This document shows, in pieces, positions 7,243 to 16,379 of a stretch of DNA of 21,589 bases. Each line of letters starts with the position of its first letter. Position 1 is the first letter of the stretch. The stretch covers positions 1 through 21,589 of the forward strand of contig JAJZEG010000102.1 in the NCBI GenBank assembly GCA_021828605.1. The letters run 5' to 3'. The notes under the pieces were generated by a model. That model was given only the letters and a program-made list of their open reading frames with translations. It was not told the DNA's origin and made no database searches. The position numbers and the translations under genes were made by a program. Source of the DNA: Pseudomonadota bacterium. Its GTDB lineage: Bacteria; Pseudomonadota; Alphaproteobacteria; Acetobacterales; Acetobacteraceae.

Positions 7243-7686
7243 TCAGGCGGCGTTCACCCCGGACACATAGTCACGCAAATTCCGCACCTGATCAGCCTGC
7301 TCGTCGATCAAGCTCTTCACTACGTCGCCAATACTCACCACCCCGACCAATTTGCCATTATCCACAATCGGCAAATGGCGGAAATGCCCATCGGTCATCA
7401 AATTTTCAGCCTCGAACACCGTGGTTTTCACCGTCGCCGTGGTCGGGTGCGGCGTCATCAGCTGTGCGACCGTCATTTCCAGCGTGGCAATGCCATTCGC
7501 GGCTAAGCTGCGCACCACGTCACGCTCGGAGAGTATTCCAACCAACGCATCCTCGGCGGAAACCACCACCACCGCACCGATGCGCTTTTCCGCCAAGAGC
7601 ACAACAGCCTTGCGGATCGATGTTTCCGGGGTGATCGTGATCGTGCCGTGCTGCTTTTGCCGCAAAATCGCATTGAGGGTGGTCAT
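7243..7686 (-). CDS. Twin CBS-domain protein
   Basis: Cytoplasmic protein of 147 residues made of two CBS domains (about 14-65 and 77-132) and little else. Each ends in the expected turn: VGILSERDVVRSL in the first, VGVVSIGDVVKSLI in the second. Such pairs bind adenine nucleotides (AMP, ATP, SAM) in the cleft and act as energy or ligand sensors; the partner is not evident here. The ATG at 7686 has an excellent GGAGG site (about 7691-7695), so an in-frame start nine codons upstream is unlikely. It converges on the lipoprotein gene (10-bp gap) and diverges from crcB. Confidence 0.9.
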   Translation of the reverse strand: MTTLNAILRQKQHGTITITPETSIRKAVVLLAEKRIGAVVVVSAEDALVGILSERDVVRSLAANGIATLEMTVAQLMTPHPTTATVKTTVFEAENLMTDGHFRHLPIVDNGKLVGVVSIGDVVKSLIDEQADQVRNLRDYVSGVNAA

Positions 7687-7932
7687 GTATCCTCCACATA
7701 TTTTGTGCGCCAAACCGGGCCGCCCGGTAATGATGATACCAAACTTGTGATCAGATTAATCGTATCGCTTCGTGCGGAGCAAGAAAATAAACCAATAAAT
7801 CGATTAACATTAATCCGACCTCCATTGTTGCGCCGCAGCAAGTGCCCAACCCCAGGCCGACGCGTCGGGATTGATGGGTTGACGCACGCGCCCCACACGT
7901 CAAAAACAAATCTCGGCAATACGGAGAAAACA
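7687..7932. promoter_or_regulatory. Divergent control region between the CBS gene and crcB
   Basis: This 246-bp region must hold promoters for both genes. It contains a hairpin accggg-ccg-cccggt (7714-7728) in the CBS leader, an AT-rich block (about 7735-7815), and a perfect 12-bp palindrome ccgacgcgtcgg (7857-7868) flanked by caaccc (7847-7852) and gggttg (7876-7881), which could be an operator or an RNA stem. I could not fix reliable -35/-10 boxes and saw no match to the fluoride riboswitch pattern upstream of crcB. Confidence 0.5.
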
Positions 7933-8307
7933 ATGCGCACCGTGGTGGCAATTGCGATATTCGGCACGCTCGGCTGTTTAGCGCGCTACGGTCAAATTCT
8001 GCTGGTGCAGCAAATCGCTGGCCGCGCCTTCCCGTTCGCGGTGTTGAGCATCAATGTGATCGGCTCATTCCTGATCGGCCTGTTGTTTTTCAGCTCGCTC
8101 GAACGGTTTTCCATCGGTCCGGCCATCCGCATCGGTATTTTGACCGGCTTTCTCGGGGGCTACACCACCTTCTCAACCTTCGAGCTGGAAACCTTGCTGC
8201 TGGTCGAGAATGGTCAGATGCTCCGCGCCGCCTTATACATAGCATCCTCCGTCGGGCTGGGGCTGATCGCGGTTCTCGCCGGCGCCGCTTTGGCAAGGAG
8301 CCTGTAA
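7933..8307 (+). CDS. crcB: Fluoride channel CrcB/Fluc
   Basis: Small inner-membrane protein of 124 residues with four hydrophobic helices, which works as a dual-topology dimer to export fluoride. The signatures are GTLGCLARY (11-19, where many homologues have GxxGAxxR), the Asn of SINVIGSFLIGL, and TGFLGGYTTFSTFELET, containing the phenylalanines and central sodium-site region of the family. GGAG (7923-7926) sits six bases before the ATG; the open frame upstream is not family-like. A DUF190 gene follows immediately, a common pairing. No fluoride riboswitch is apparent. Confidence 0.95.
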   Translation: MRTVVAIAIFGTLGCLARYGQILLVQQIAGRAFPFAVLSINVIGSFLIGLLFFSSLERFSIGPAIRIGILTGFLGGYTTFSTFELETLLLVENGQMLRAALYIASSVGLGLIAVLAGAALARSL

Positions 8308-8308
8308 A

Positions 8309-8638
8309 ATGAGCGAAACCCCCGCCGACCGCACCGCTTTGATCGTCCGGCTTGATTTGCATCATGCCGACCACAGCAAACGCCGCGCCTTGATGGATGC
8401 GGTGCTGAACGCCCTGCGCGACCTGCCCGGATTGGGCAGCGTCTCGGTGATGCGCGGCATCGCCGGATTGAATGACGGCCATGTGATCCATGCTGCCGAC
8501 ATTATGCATTACGATATCGACCTGCCGCTCCTGGTCGAATTCTGCGCCAGCGGCGATCAGGCCGAAGCCGCCATCACCCAGTTGCGCGCTCTGGTTCCGG
8601 CGAGTGCAATCATGACCTGGCCGGTGACGCTGCGCTAA
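8309..8638 (+). CDS. DUF190 (PII-like) protein
   Basis: Small cytoplasmic protein of 109 residues in the DUF190 family, which is related in fold to PII signalling proteins. The features seen are the short helix after HHADHSKRRALMDAVLNALRD (counted in two parts), the strand GLGSVSVMRGIAGLND, and DLPLLVEFCASGDQAEAAI. DUF190 genes often sit beside crcB, and a regulatory or accessory role in fluoride resistance is presumed rather than shown. The start ATG (8309) follows the crcB TAA by one base, and AAGGAG (8295-8300) lies within the end of crcB, so the two are translated from one mRNA. It converges on glgA with a 13-bp gap. Confidence 0.85.
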   Translation: MSETPADRTALIVRLDLHHADHSKRRALMDAVLNALRDLPGLGSVSVMRGIAGLNDGHVIHAADIMHYDIDLPLLVEFCASGDQAEAAITQLRALVPASAIMTWPVTLR

Positions 8639-8651
8639 ATATTTTTGTTTT

Positions 8652-10130
8652 TCATAATAACGACCGATAGAGCGCGGCATAATGTTGCGCCGGATCGGTC
8701 CATGACACGTCGAGCCGCATCCCATTACGCTGAATCGCTTGCCAGGTCGGCTGGTCCTCGAACAGGCGCGCACTGCGCACCAAGCCACTGCGCAGCCCGT
8801 CGGCGCTCACCGGCTGAATTTGAATTCCGGTCGCGACCTCAGCGCGTATCGCCGCATCGTTCGCATCAATCACGCTATCGGCCAACCCGCCAATCCGCGA
8901 CACCACCGGCACCGCCCCGTACCGCTGGGCCGCCAACTGGGTCAACCCGCACGGCTCAAAGCGCGACGGCACCAAAATCGCATCCGCACCACCTTGGATC
9001 AGATGCGAAAGCCCTTCATCAAAGCCGATGATCGCCTTGATCGCTTCGGGATATAACGCTTGCGCGTCACGCAACGCCTGTTCCAATTCCGGCTCACCAG
9101 CGCCAAGCACGACAAGCTGCCCGCCAAGACCGATCAGCGTCTCAAGGGTCGCCAACACCAAATCGATCCCCTTTTGCGCGGTCAATCGCGAAACCAGCCC
9201 GAATAACAGGCTCCCGGCCCGCTCCGGCAGACCGACCCTGCTCAGGAGGGCCGATTTATTGGCCGCGCGCAACGCCAATCGATCCGCATCGAAATTAGCC
9301 GCCAAAGCCGGATCGGTTGCCGGATTCCAAACCTCGATATCCAGCCCATTCAAAATCCCGACCACCCGATCGGCCCGCGCGCGAAACAAGCCATCAAGCC
9401 CCATGCCCGATTCCGGCGTGGCAATCTCGGCGGCATAGCGCGGCGACACCGTGGTAATTGCATCGGCATGCTGCAATCCCGCTTTCAAAAATCCAATCGC
9501 GCCATAATGTTCCACGCCATCGATGGAAAACGAGTCCGCGGGCAAACCCAGCGCGCCCAGTAAATCAGCCGGAAATTGCCCCTGATACGCCAAATTATGC
9601 ACCGTCATCACCACCGGCGGCGCGGGCAGGCTGTGCGAGCGCAGATAAACCGGAACCAAACCGGCCTGCCAATCATGGGCGTGAATGATGTCAGGAGTCA
9701 GCGCGGGCACCAGCCCCAATCCCAAATCCGCCGCCACCCGCGCCAAAGCGGCGAAACGCTGCGCATTATCCGGCCAATCCTTGCCCGCGCTGTCGCTATA
9801 CGGATTGCCAGAACGGTCAAATAAATGCGGCGCATCCAACACCAGCAAATCAAGCCCTTTGGCGCGCCCGGACCGCAGCGCCGCCGGGCCACCGAACAAA
9901 GCAGGGTAGGTATGGATGACCGAACGACGCCCCAGTGCTGCGCGCACCGCCGGATAGCCAGGGATCAAGGTGGTGACGTCAAGCCCGTTCGGTTTGAGCG
10001 CAGCGGGCAGCGCGCCCATCACATCGGCAAGCCCGCCGGTTTTGATCAGCGGAAAAATTTCTGAACAAACCATCAGAATTTTCAAGGGCCGCGCGCGGGC
10101 CTTGGGCTGTGATCGGCTCACCTCGGTCAT
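8652..10130 (-). CDS. glgA: Glycogen synthase (ADP-glucose, GT5)
   Basis: Cytoplasmic enzyme extending alpha-1,4-glucan chains from ADP-glucose; 492 residues, of usual length. The N-terminal domain has KTGGLADV at 30-37, where the Lys contacts ADP-glucose. IIHAHDWQAGL and VMTVHNLAYQGQF follow. The C-terminal domain has VSRLTAQKGIDL and the catalytic loop PSRFEPCGLTQL. It lies 24 bases downstream of glgC on the same strand and is surely co-transcribed with it. No strong ribosome site is seen before the ATG at 10130, so coupling to glgC is possible. Confidence 0.97.
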   Translation of the reverse strand: MTEVSRSQPKARARPLKILMVCSEIFPLIKTGGLADVMGALPAALKPNGLDVTTLIPGYPAVRAALGRRSVIHTYPALFGGPAALRSGRAKGLDLLVLDAPHLFDRSGNPYSDSAGKDWPDNAQRFAALARVAADLGLGLVPALTPDIIHAHDWQAGLVPVYLRSHSLPAPPVVMTVHNLAYQGQFPADLLGALGLPADSFSIDGVEHYGAIGFLKAGLQHADAITTVSPRYAAEIATPESGMGLDGLFRARADRVVGILNGLDIEVWNPATDPALAANFDADRLALRAANKSALLSRVGLPERAGSLLFGLVSRLTAQKGIDLVLATLETLIGLGGQLVVLGAGEPELEQALRDAQALYPEAIKAIIGFDEGLSHLIQGGADAILVPSRFEPCGLTQLAAQRYGAVPVVSRIGGLADSVIDANDAAIRAEVATGIQIQPVSADGLRSGLVRSARLFEDQPTWQAIQRNGMRLDVSWTDPAQHYAALYRSLL

Positions 10131-10154
10131 GATCTAACGTAGAACAAGAATTTT

Positions 10155-11450
10155 CTAACCATTATGCAGCCGGTCAATCATCGCCTGGGTGATCAGGGTA
10201 ATGCCGTTAGCGGTGCGGTTAAAGCGTCGCGCATCATCATCGGCATCCTCGCCAACCACCAATCCCGGTGGAATGCGCACCCCGCGATCAATCACCACAT
10301 CGCTCAGCCGCGCATGCCGACCAATATCGACATAAGGCAGTATCACCGCGCCCGAGATTTGCGAAAATGAATTAACCTTCACCCCGGTAAACAATAAGGT
10401 GCGCCGCAATGTCGCCCCCGAAACAATGCAGCCGCCGCATACCAGTGAGGAAACCGCATGACCGCGCCTGCCCTCCTCATCATGGATAAATTTCGCCGGC
10501 GGCGTGCCCTCGGTATGGGTCCAGATCGGCCAATTCCGGTCGTAAATATCGAAGGTCGGTTCAAAATCGGTCAGGTCGATATTGGCTTCCCAATAGGCAT
10601 CGATGGTGCCGACATCGCGCCAATAAGGCTTGCGTTCATCGCTCGAACACACGCAAGATTCGGCAAATTGATGGGCGAATGCCCGACCTGCGCGCACCAA
10701 TGCGGGAATAATATCCTGACCGAAATCATGCTTGGACGCGGGGTCCGCCGCATCACGGCGCAACGCCTCGATCAGAAATTTGGTGTTGAACACATAAACG
10801 CCCATGCTCGCGAGGGCGACATCCTCGCGCCCCGGCATCGGCGGCGGCTGGGCAGGTTTTTCCAAAAATTCGAGCACCCGGCCCGACGGATCGACATGCA
10901 TCACCCCGAACGCGCTCGCCTCGGCAATCGGCACGTCCACACAGGCAATCGTGACATCCGCCCCTGCCGCAACATGCTGCTGGAGCAAAAGCTCATAATC
11001 CATTTTGTAAATATGATCACCGGCCAGGATCAGCATATAGTCTGGGTCGATACTTTCGATAATTTCGATGTTTTGATATACGGCGTCGGCCGTGCCCAAA
11101 TACCATTTTTCCTCCGAAACGCGCTGGCTGGCGGGCAATATATCGAAACTTTCCTTGCGCTCGCGGCGCAGGAAGTTCCAGCCCAACTGCATATGACGGA
11201 TCAGACTATGCGCTTTATATTGGGTGGCGACGCCGATATTGCGAATGCCCGAATTGATCGCGTTGGAGAGCGCAAAATCGATGATGCGCCATTTGCCGCC
11301 GAAATAAACCGCCGGTTTCGCCCGCTTATCGGTCAAATCAAGCAAGCGCGACCCGCGCCCGCCCGCCAGTACATACGCCATGGTCCGCCGCGATAAGGGC
11401 GTCGCTGAGCCGCCATAAGCCGATCCGGGGGCCGTCCTATCACTCTTCAT
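10155..11450 (-). CDS. glgC: Glucose-1-phosphate adenylyltransferase (ADP-glucose pyrophosphorylase)
   Basis: Makes ADP-glucose from ATP and glucose-1-phosphate, the committed and usually allosteric step of bacterial glycogen synthesis. The 431-residue protein has the nucleotide-binding GGRGSRL (30-36), [20 protein letters not shown] in two adjoining motifs (from 45), [24 protein letters not shown] with its catalytic Asp, and FLEKPAQP with the glucose-phosphate Lys. The C-terminal beta-helix includes the hexapeptide-like [17 protein letters not shown] lies nine bases before the ATG. The 120 bp upstream (11451-11570) separates it from glgP; a promoter there is possible but not readable. Confidence 0.97.
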   Translation of the reverse strand: MKSDRTAPGSAYGGSATPLSRRTMAYVLAGGRGSRLLDLTDKRAKPAVYFGGKWRIIDFALSNAINSGIRNIGVATQYKAHSLIRHMQLGWNFLRRERKESFDILPASQRVSEEKWYLGTADAVYQNIEIIESIDPDYMLILAGDHIYKMDYELLLQQHVAAGADVTIACVDVPIAEASAFGVMHVDPSGRVLEFLEKPAQPPPMPGREDVALASMGVYVFNTKFLIEALRRDAADPASKHDFGQDIIPALVRAGRAFAHQFAESCVCSSDERKPYWRDVGTIDAYWEANIDLTDFEPTFDIYDRNWPIWTHTEGTPPAKFIHDEEGRRGHAVSSLVCGGCIVSGATLRRTLLFTGVKVNSFSQISGAVILPYVDIGRHARLSDVVIDRGVRIPPGLVVGEDADDDARRFNRTANGITLITQAMIDRLHNG

Positions 11451-11570
11451 GCGTTATCCCTCCGGTGGCGAATAGGTTGATCAATACTGTCTTTACGTAG
11501 GGTTTAACCTGAGATCCTCAACCACAATACACGGAATTTGCCGCTTTTCACGATATTGTTTGTCAGAACC

Positions 11571-14084
11571 TCAATCGATCGCTGAAATCGGTCGTGCCCG
11601 CCAGATCCGCGCCGCATATTCGCCGATGGCCCGATCCGAGGCGAAATATCCCATTTTCGCGGTGTTGATAATGCTGGCGCGCCACCAGGCGGCGGGATCG
11701 TGCCAACGCTCGGACAGGCGGTGTTGGGCTGCAGCATAAGCGTCAAAATCGGCGGTCACAAAAAACCGGTCATCATGACGCAAGGCCTGGGTGATCGGAT
11801 GAAACCGGTCGGGTTCATCGGGTGAAAAAACGCCTGATTCGACAGCATCCAACACATCCATCAATGCAGGTGAGGCGGCAATCGCCGCCGCCGATGACCA
11901 ACCATTTCGCGTCTGCAGCGCAATTTCCGCAGCAGTCAGGCCAAATATTTCGATATTGTCAGCGCCAACCCGATCGCGAATTTCGACATTGGCGCCATCG
12001 AGGGTGCCAATCGTGAGCGCGCCGTTCAAAGCGAGCTTCATATTACCCGTGCCCGATGCCTCCATCCCCGCGGTTGAGATTTGCTCGGACACATCAGCCG
12101 CCGGGATAATGATTTCAGCCAGACTGACATTGTAATTGGGCATGAAAACCACCCGCAGCTTGCCGCGCACGGTGGGGTCGGCATTGATGGTGCGCGCCAC
12201 GTCATTGATCAGCTTGATAATCAATTTGGCCTGATGGTAACTCGCCGCCGCTTTACCCGCGAAAATTTTAACCCGGGGAGCGTAGAATTCGGTAGGCCGG
12301 CTGCGGATCGATTGATAAAGCGCAATCGTTTCCAGGATATTTAACAACTGGCGTTTATATTCATGCATGCGCTTGATATGCACATCGAAAATCGCATCCG
12401 GATCAAGCTTGATGCGCAATGTATCGCGAACATAGCGCGCCAACGCTAATTTGTTAGCGCGCCGGTTTGCTAACAAACCATCGCGAAAGCCGGTATCATC
12501 CGCAAGGGCAACCAGCCCTTCCAGCTCAGCCGGATCATCACAAACCTGCGCCCCCAACGCCTCGACCAAGAGGCGGGTCAGGCCAGGGTTCGCCTCCATC
12601 AACCAGCGCCGAAAGGTGATGCCGTTAGTGACATTGGTGATCCGATCCGGAAACATCCGGTTCAAATCAGCAAACACCGTTTCCTGCATCAGCTGGCTAT
12701 GCAAGGCCGATACGCCATTGACCCGGCGCGATCCGATAAAAGCCAAGGTGCCCATGCGCACACGCCGCCCATGGCTCTCATCAATCACCGACACCGAGGC
12801 CAGATTAACACCCTGGCCTTGGGCGCGCGCGCGTTCTAAATGCTCGGCATTGATCATGTAAATAATTTGCATATGCCGGGGCAAGAGCCGCTCTAACAAG
12901 GCAACCGGCCAGGTCTCCAACGCTTCGGGCAATAAGGTATGGTTGGTGTAGGAAAATACCGCGCGGGTGATCTCCCAGGCTTCATCCCACAGCAGGTCAT
13001 GCACATCGATCAGCAAGCGCATCAATTCAGGAATCGCGATGGCCGGATGCGTGTCATTCAGCTGAATCGCAACTTTATGCGGCAAATTGTGCAAATTATT
13101 ATATTGCCGTTGATGGCGGCGCAGTAAATCCTGCAACGAGGCGGATGCAAAAAAATACTCCTGGCGCAGCCTTAATTCCTGCCCCGCCGGCGTTGCATCG
13201 CTCGGATACAGCACCCGCGAGATCGATTGCGCCCGCACGTCGGCGGCTAACGCGCCGTGATAATCGCCCGCATTGAAGCTCTCCAAATGAATCGGATCAA
13301 TCGCGCGTGCCGACCAAAGTCGCAGCGCATTAACATGCTTACCCCGCCAGCCCACCACCGGCGTATCATAAGCGACGGCTTGCAGCCTTTCCGCCGGGTG
13401 CCAATGATGGCTGATCTCGCCATCTTCATTGGTTTCCGCCTCGACATGGCCGCCAAAGCCGATATCGAAAGCGAGTTCGGGCCGCTCGAACTCCCATGGA
13501 TTGCCAAAGGACAACCAATCTTCAGGAAATTCGAGTTGACGCCCATCGCGTATGGTTTGTTGAAACAACCCATTATCATAGCGAATGCCATAGCCATAAC
13601 CCGGAATCGCCAGGCTGGCCATGCTTTCCATAAAACAGGCCGCCAAACGCCCGAGCCCACCATTGCCCAAGGCGGCGTCGGGTTCAGCGGTGCGCACGGC
13701 ATCAAGATCAACGCCGAGCCGCTGAAAGGCCGCGCGGGTCAATTCAGTCATGCCCAAATTCGTCAGGGTATCGAGCAATAGCCGACCGATCAAAAACTCC
13801 AACGACAAATAATAAACCCGCTTATGACCCCCTTCATACACCGCATTATTGGACTGGATCCACCTTTCCACCACCCGGTCGCGCAGAGCGAGCGCCAGGG
13901 CGACAAACCAGTCGCGCTCGGTTGCCGAAAACGTGTTTTTGCCCACGCCATAAACCAGTTTGGACAATATAATTTCGGCCCAATCTTGCGCATCGCCGAT
14001 CAAGGGTAGTTTGGGCGGACGCGCGCCAATGGGCTCGGCTTGCGTGTTATTGGCTCGGGCTGTCTCATGTCCATCATCCATCAT
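11571..14084 (-). CDS. glgP: Glycogen/alpha-glucan phosphorylase
   Basis: PLP enzyme of 837 residues that releases glucose-1-phosphate from the non-reducing ends of glycogen. The PLP lysine is Lys683 in EASGTGNMKLALNGALTIGT. Other family blocks are ALGNGGLGRLAACFMESMA, EDWLSFGNPWE and QLNDTHPAIAIPELMR. The C-terminus is complete (TAKMGYFASDRAIGEYAARIW). The N-terminal 25 or so residues are variable. Translation probably starts at the first of two adjacent ATGs (14084). It is first of three glg genes on this strand; its product feeds glgC, so degradation and synthesis are encoded together. Neither glgB nor glgX is next to it. Confidence 0.97.
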   Translation of the reverse strand: MMDDGHETARANNTQAEPIGARPPKLPLIGDAQDWAEIILSKLVYGVGKNTFSATERDWFVALALALRDRVVERWIQSNNAVYEGGHKRVYYLSLEFLIGRLLLDTLTNLGMTELTRAAFQRLGVDLDAVRTAEPDAALGNGGLGRLAACFMESMASLAIPGYGYGIRYDNGLFQQTIRDGRQLEFPEDWLSFGNPWEFERPELAFDIGFGGHVEAETNEDGEISHHWHPAERLQAVAYDTPVVGWRGKHVNALRLWSARAIDPIHLESFNAGDYHGALAADVRAQSISRVLYPSDATPAGQELRLRQEYFFASASLQDLLRRHQRQYNNLHNLPHKVAIQLNDTHPAIAIPELMRLLIDVHDLLWDEAWEITRAVFSYTNHTLLPEALETWPVALLERLLPRHMQIIYMINAEHLERARAQGQGVNLASVSVIDESHGRRVRMGTLAFIGSRRVNGVSALHSQLMQETVFADLNRMFPDRITNVTNGITFRRWLMEANPGLTRLLVEALGAQVCDDPAELEGLVALADDTGFRDGLLANRRANKLALARYVRDTLRIKLDPDAIFDVHIKRMHEYKRQLLNILETIALYQSIRSRPTEFYAPRVKIFAGKAAASYHQAKLIIKLINDVARTINADPTVRGKLRVVFMPNYNVSLAEIIIPAADVSEQISTAGMEASGTGNMKLALNGALTIGTLDGANVEIRDRVGADNIEIFGLTAAEIALQTRNGWSSAAAIAASPALMDVLDAVESGVFSPDEPDRFHPITQALRHDDRFFVTADFDAYAAAQHRLSERWHDPAAWWRASIINTAKMGYFASDRAIGEYAARIWRARPISAID

Positions 14085-14224
14085 TATCGTCCCATCACCA
14101 CAAAAATTTCTGGCCCAACATGCAGCTTATCGATCAATCGACGATCAAGGTTTGCACAGATGCCCAACCCGTCGCAATGATAATCCGAACAAATCATCCG
14201 ATCATCAACCGTTTTTTACTGTTA

Positions 14225-15304
14225 TTAAGGCGTGCCGATCGGCCAGCGTGGTCGGCACGGCGTATCCAGGGGGTCAGGCGCGAACCCGGCACGGCGCCGC
14301 TCAATGGCCGCCCAAGCGACCATCACGGCGTTATCGGTGCAAAGCCGCAACGGGGGGGCAATTAGCTGCGCACCATGCGCCTTTGCCTCGGTTTCCAGGG
14401 CGGTCCGGATCGCGCGGTTCGCGGCAACCCCGCCCGCCACCACCACTGTCGTGGCTTTGGTGATCCGTAACGCATGGTTGAGCCGGTCGGTAAATATATC
14501 CACCATCGCACGCTGAAACGACGCGGCGCAATCAGCGGCGCGTTGATGCGCGAGCGCCTCATTGGGTGCGCGCACATCCGATTGTTGCGCGAGTTTTTGG
14601 GCGACCGCCGTTTTCAATCCCGAGAATGAAAAATCACAGCCTGCGCGACCGCGCAACGGGCGGGGCAGCGCCATCGCGGTCGGATCACCCTCAGCGGCCA
14701 GCCGTTCTAACGCCGGGCCACCCGGATAATCGAGTCCGAGCAGCTTGGCGACCTTGTCGAACGCTTCGCCCGCGGCATCATCAAGGGTGCTGCCCAACCG
14801 CCGATAACGCCCGACCCCCTGAACCTCCAGCAACAAACTATGCCCGCCCGAAACCAACAGACAAACATACGGAAATTCCGGCGGGCTGGGCGCCAGTCCG
14901 GGCAAACGCGCCGTTAGCGCATGGGCTTCCAAATGATTGATCGCATAAAACGGCCGATCCAGCCCGAGGGCCATCGCTTTGGCAAAATTACTGCCAACAA
15001 TCAGCCCGCCGATTAAACCCGGCCCGCTGGTGGCCGCAATCGCGCCCAGCTCCGCAGCCTTTAGCCCGGCGATGGCCAGCGCCTGGGCCGCCAGACCTGA
15101 CGGACCTGCCAAAACCGCAATATGCGCGCGCGCGGCAATTTCCGGCACCACCCCGCCAAACCGGGCATGTTCGGCAATCTGGCTGGCCACCAATTCCGCG
15201 CGCACCGTGCCGTCGGCATCCAGAATCGCACAGGCGGTTTCGTCGCACGAGGATTCGATCGCCAAGAGTGGGGCCAAGGCACGGGCGGCGGCTTTATTTT
15301 CCAT
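14225..15304 (-). CDS. tsaD: tRNA threonylcarbamoyladenosine synthase catalytic subunit TsaD
   Basis: Essential ASKHA-fold enzyme that transfers threonylcarbamoyl from TC-AMP to A37 of ANN-decoding tRNAs, working with TsaB, TsaE and TsaC. The 359-residue protein has AIESSCDET (15-23), the metal-binding His124 and His128 (INHLEAHAL), VSGGHSLLL, FSFSGLKTA, VAGGVAANRAIR and LCTDNAVM. The start is ATG at 15304; an in-frame GTG at 15313 is possible. Its start lies only 23 bp from the divergent hemC ATG. This divergent arrangement with hemC is common in alphaproteobacteria. The 140 bp after its stop, up to the glgP start, shows no gene. Confidence 0.97.
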   Translation of the reverse strand: MENKAAARALAPLLAIESSCDETACAILDADGTVRAELVASQIAEHARFGGVVPEIAARAHIAVLAGPSGLAAQALAIAGLKAAELGAIAATSGPGLIGGLIVGSNFAKAMALGLDRPFYAINHLEAHALTARLPGLAPSPPEFPYVCLLVSGGHSLLLEVQGVGRYRRLGSTLDDAAGEAFDKVAKLLGLDYPGGPALERLAAEGDPTAMALPRPLRGRAGCDFSFSGLKTAVAQKLAQQSDVRAPNEALAHQRAADCAASFQRAMVDIFTDRLNHALRITKATTVVVAGGVAANRAIRTALETEAKAHGAQLIAPPLRLCTDNAVMVAWAAIERRRAGFAPDPLDTPCRPRWPIGTP

Positions 15305-15327
15305 GTCGATCACATTAGTCTTTGCTC

Positions 15328-16365
15328 ATGAGTCAGGAAACAGCCGCAGCGCAACCATCCGCCCATCACCGCTCTGCAGGCGTCGGCAATCGCCGATCAG
15401 TGCGGATTGGCACGCGCGGCTCGCCGCTGGCCCGCTGGCAAACCGAGACGTTTTTGGCGCAAATTCGCGCGCACTTAGCCCAAGGCGGCGCGTCCTTCGG
15501 CTTTGCCGCCGATGATTTTTCCATCGAGATCATTGCCGTCACCGGTGATCAAATCCAGGATCGCCGCCTCGCCGAGATCGGCGGCAAAGGCATGTTTGCC
15601 AAGGAAATCCACGAAGCGTTGAGCGATCAGCGGATCGATTGCGCGGTGCATAGTCTCAAGGATCTTGAAACGAGCTTTCCAGACGGGATCATGCTTGCCT
15701 GCACGCTGGCGCGCGAGGATGCGCGCGACGCGCTGATTCTCCGCCCCGGCATTGCCGATGATCACAGCGTTACGTCCTTTGCGGATTTTCGCAGCCTGCT
15801 GCCGCAGGGCGCGCAAATCGGCTCGGCCTCGTTGCGCAGGCAGGCGCAGTTGCTGCATGTCCGCCCTGATTTGCAGGTGACGCTGCTGCGCGGCAATGTC
15901 CGCACCCGGCTTGATCGGGTGCGCTCCGGCGGTATCGATGCCACCTTGCTGGCGGTCGCCGGGGTCAAACGGCTGGGTTTCGCCGATGAAATCAGCCTGA
16001 TGCTTGATCCCGCCATCATGCTCCCCGCCGCCGGGCAAGGGATTGTCGGCGTCACCGCCCGCGCGGATGACAGCGATTTACGGGCTTTGCTCGCCAGTAT
16101 CGAGGATCGCCGTGCCCGCATCGCCGCCACCGCCGAGCGCAGCCTGCTCGCCGCCCTCGATGGCTCGTGCCGCACCCCCATCGGCGCTTACGCCCAGTTG
16201 GATGAGAGTGATCAGCTGCATCTGACCGGCCTGGCCGCGCGCGGCGATGGCACATTTTTGCGACGGTGCAGCCTGACCGGCAGTGCAAGTGATGCGGCAC
16301 GGCTCGGTGCGGCGCTCGGGGCGCAATTACGCCGTGAGTCGCCGCCCGATATTTTTCTCGATTAA
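15328..16365 (+). CDS. hemC: Porphobilinogen deaminase (hydroxymethylbilane synthase)
   Basis: Joins four porphobilinogen units into hydroxymethylbilane in heme synthesis. The 345-residue protein carries its dipyrromethane cofactor on Cys281 (DGSCRTPIGAYA). The catalytic Asp112 is in VHSLKDLET, and the substrate-binding arginines are in IGSASLRRQAQL (164-175) and LRGNVRTRLDRV (187-198). About 23 residues precede the usual VRIGTRGSPLA start. I chose ATG 15328; the upstream TTG at 15322 is unlikely. hemD begins 14 bases after the stop, opening a four-gene operon. Confidence 0.97.
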   Translation: MSQETAAAQPSAHHRSAGVGNRRSVRIGTRGSPLARWQTETFLAQIRAHLAQGGASFGFAADDFSIEIIAVTGDQIQDRRLAEIGGKGMFAKEIHEALSDQRIDCAVHSLKDLETSFPDGIMLACTLAREDARDALILRPGIADDHSVTSFADFRSLLPQGAQIGSASLRRQAQLLHVRPDLQVTLLRGNVRTRLDRVRSGGIDATLLAVAGVKRLGFADEISLMLDPAIMLPAAGQGIVGVTARADDSDLRALLASIEDRRARIAATAERSLLAALDGSCRTPIGAYAQLDESDQLHLTGLAARGDGTFLRRCSLTGSASDAARLGAALGAQLRRESPPDIFLD

Positions 16366-16379
16366 GTCGCTGGCCGGTG

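Noticed and set aside
7687..7932. Fluoride riboswitch upstream of crcB
   Set aside because: I looked for the conserved pattern and could not find it; a covariance-model search would settle this.
10458..11396. 312-codon plus-strand frame inside glgC
   Set aside because: glgC is complete and conserved on the minus strand; this frame has no motif or ribosome site.
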